Source: an uncultured Eubacteriales bacterium (lineage in GTDB: Bacteria; Bacillota; Clostridia; Oscillospirales; Oscillospiraceae). Taken from it: DNA of 42,222 nt. The stretch lies in assembly GCA_900314485.1 (NCBI GenBank), contig OMVL01000017.1, forward strand, positions 1 through 42,222, in the 5' to 3' direction. Below the pieces are notes generated by a model. The model worked only from the letters and a program-made list of their open reading frames with translations. It was not told the origin of the DNA and ran no database searches. This document shows positions 41,801 to 42,222 of this stretch, piece by piece. Made by a program: the position numbers and the translations under genes. How positions within the stretch are numbered: position 1 is the first letter of the stretch; every line of letters starts with the position of its first letter.

Positions 41801-42222
41801 TTATCCGCCCAGCCGCTCATTGCAAAGTAGTTTGAGCCGCTGATGAACGCCTTGCGGCCAGTTTCGTTATACTCATTTGAATTGCGGGAGCGATAAACGT
41901 TAATCGATTGACTTGTGTTAATATCGCCGGGAAGCTGTATCCTATATAGGTTATTGGATATCTGTTTAACAGTACCGCTATTTGCGCTACTCGTGAGATC
42001 AAATATGCCCCTGTCATCGTTATTATATTTCAATCCGAGCTTCCAACCGTCATTAGACCAACTGCCAACGGCAGACATATCCAAATAGATATACTCTCCT
42101 GCCTGCGGTTTGCGGTTTACTCCCGACACACTCACCAGTCCGCCATAGACAGAGAAGTGGTCGGTATCCAGCACCACAGTGCCCGCTTCGTCCACGACGG
42201 CGTTCATGTCCTCGGTTTCCTC
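38836..42222 (-). CDS. Large beta-helix LPSTG surface adhesin (5' end outside the window)
   Basis: 1128 residues are visible; the frame is open to the right edge, so the N-terminus and signal peptide are missing. About nine glycine-rich repeats of the type GGGIYVNSGTLNLTDGK...TNR, between roughly residues 500 and 850, predict a right-handed parallel beta-helix like that of many adhesins. Then comes an FctA-like isopeptide domain (ISFDQIKYNSAGYYTYYLIEEKPGG), LPSTG, a hydrophobic helix and the basic tail KRRKE. It is the first visible gene of the pilus operon and 58 bases upstream of the backbone pilin. It is probably the tip or large accessory subunit. Ligand unknown. Confidence 0.88.
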   Translation of the reverse strand, partial: EETEDMNAVVDEAGTVVLDTDHFSVYGGLVSVSGVNRKPQAGEYIYLDMSAVGSWSNDGWKLGLKYNNDDRGIFDLTSSANSGTVKQISNNLYRIQLPGDINTSQSINVYRSRNSNEYNETGRKAFISGSNYFAMSGWADNAWKGNWVVGKWYIESLADKTMAFENNTGTDLTDVKAIFYDEDLNELDKVTIGKVNKDGGCGSFYIPTNYGTYVRFVDGNDDTLGDEYSNFLAGDAAGTNGKSFLYDENSMYCYKYNGSADNSKWGVPGFGEAIYFRSDGGRNQLGALANSGTYYLAEDVDWGSTINITGDVTLDLKGHKITSTASTLFHVTGTLTIIDTGTGTITDVIQSSSGSIDYGSKDKDLGSVTYRSGSYTNGNETKSYKQVNKIEYYEVTSSVNPDGITTNETQNKHQVTISDGVGGIYCTGTDSVIKVDGGTLNIEGGTYYNPNGQHTIKMEDGKDSTFNFTGGIVCGHSTWNNAQGNGIYVGGGRLNISGDKTYVVDGACDKGGGIYLNTGTINMSGGVVAVNRANFGGGIYVKSGTLNLTDGKVATNRVYGTADDHCGGGIYVNSGTLSMSGGYVTCNRKDGGLNNSAGQSGGGGIAIDKAKMYMSGGYITGNYSQEAGGGVYAGFWETGGNIDGHDWAKDNGTRFIMSGGTIAGNTAYQGEGGGIRIAGGAQGEISAPTGSSIYITNNETHTRNDWGGGGIFVQTDGLLNILDVLITQNSANGFGGGVAACPSGDVDGVKDKGAAIFDNTAKCDTVRPQGSVKDYDWQYKDNYTQHGYNGGKFRTKESDNGTPYDAQDYFTTGSMSTLKDNQDMIGGGKENWSSSGQSAGTVCDWKVGDTTIWALTSNATEQDKAAAKAAASVYVTGNWSNTHGGGITTNGDLDMGKTNKTEIPAYLTLSATKQVQKASYDLQNSDLEQFTFALLNTKPIWDKENSEWLYDESAIVQVVTGQKDGQDVLTPQEKQNDTNGNISFDQIKYNSAGYYTYYLIEEKPGGNVNGEYEQDPTLYTILVQVTSTTATTTNGDQKTKTTEYWIEKIEVNSKAVDTATESNKTLAITNIDGGTTFTNKEVVHYELPSTGSTGTTLYTTGGLLLMVSASALLLYNHQKRRKEAHASS

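Overview
The window looks like chromosomal DNA from a spore-forming, anaerobic, GC-rich Clostridia member, most plausibly Oscillospiraceae (Flavonifractor/Lawsonibacter/Oscillibacter-like; the placement is inference). The grounds are three stage II sporulation genes (spoIIP, spoIID, spoIIE), a one-piece pyruvate:ferredoxin oxidoreductase, RNase Y, RecD2, a TIGR03916/TIGR03915-type radical-SAM DNA repair pair, strong Shine-Dalgarno sequences and many consensus sigma-A promoters. No prophage, insertion sequence, CRISPR array, rRNA or tRNA was seen.

Layout. 1-5915 (+): tail of a membrane protein, uvrA, a small multidrug-export-family protein and recD2. 5916-7453 (+): the infC-rpmI-rplT operon with a consensus promoter, an L20-leader-like attenuator, an AUU start for infC and a strong terminator. 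7528-9836 (+): ZIP metal transporter, pyrE and radC. 9886-11400 (-): comM-like Mg-chelatase ATPase. 11773-15303 (+): pyruvate:ferredoxin oxidoreductase. 15448-15804 (+): a small membrane protein. 15831-16208: a compact, probably overlooked type I toxin-antitoxin module, with a 28-residue holin-like toxin on the minus strand and a convergent antisense RNA on the plus strand. 16269-18425 (+): radical SAM DNA-repair protein plus DUF4130 partner, transcribed from a promoter carrying two perfect GAAC-N4-GTTC (LexA/DinR) boxes. 18725-21431 (-): prfC, azlD and azlC, with a large palindrome at the azlCD promoter. 21688-22848 (-): spoIIP. 23193-24737 (+): rny. 24819-25250 (-): an IscR-like Rrf2 regulator whose -10 box sits inside an inverted repeat. 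25471-26696 (+): a membrane protein and a tRNA-binding OB-fold protein. 26774-27838 (-): spoIID. 28069-30838 (+): citrate synthase and a CapA-family protein. 30892-33631 (-): a small tail-anchored protein and spoIIE. 33810-34727 (+): a DUF362 protein.

34691-42222 (-) is a sortase-assembled pilus operon. In transcription order it encodes a large beta-helix LPSTG adhesin (its N-terminus lies beyond the right edge), an LPSTG backbone pilin, a class C-like sortase, an LPQTG ancillary pilin and a second sortase. The adhesin and most of the backbone pilin are clearly AT-richer than the rest of the window, which fits exchange of the exposed parts of surface proteins. The last sortase gene overlaps the convergent DUF362 gene tail-to-tail by 37 bp.

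The most interesting non-coding content is the toxin-antitoxin module and its shared leader blocks, the LexA-box promoter, the infC attenuator, the perfect palindromes at the azlC and nifJ promoters, and a family of intergenic palindromic repeats beginning CGTAGGGG.
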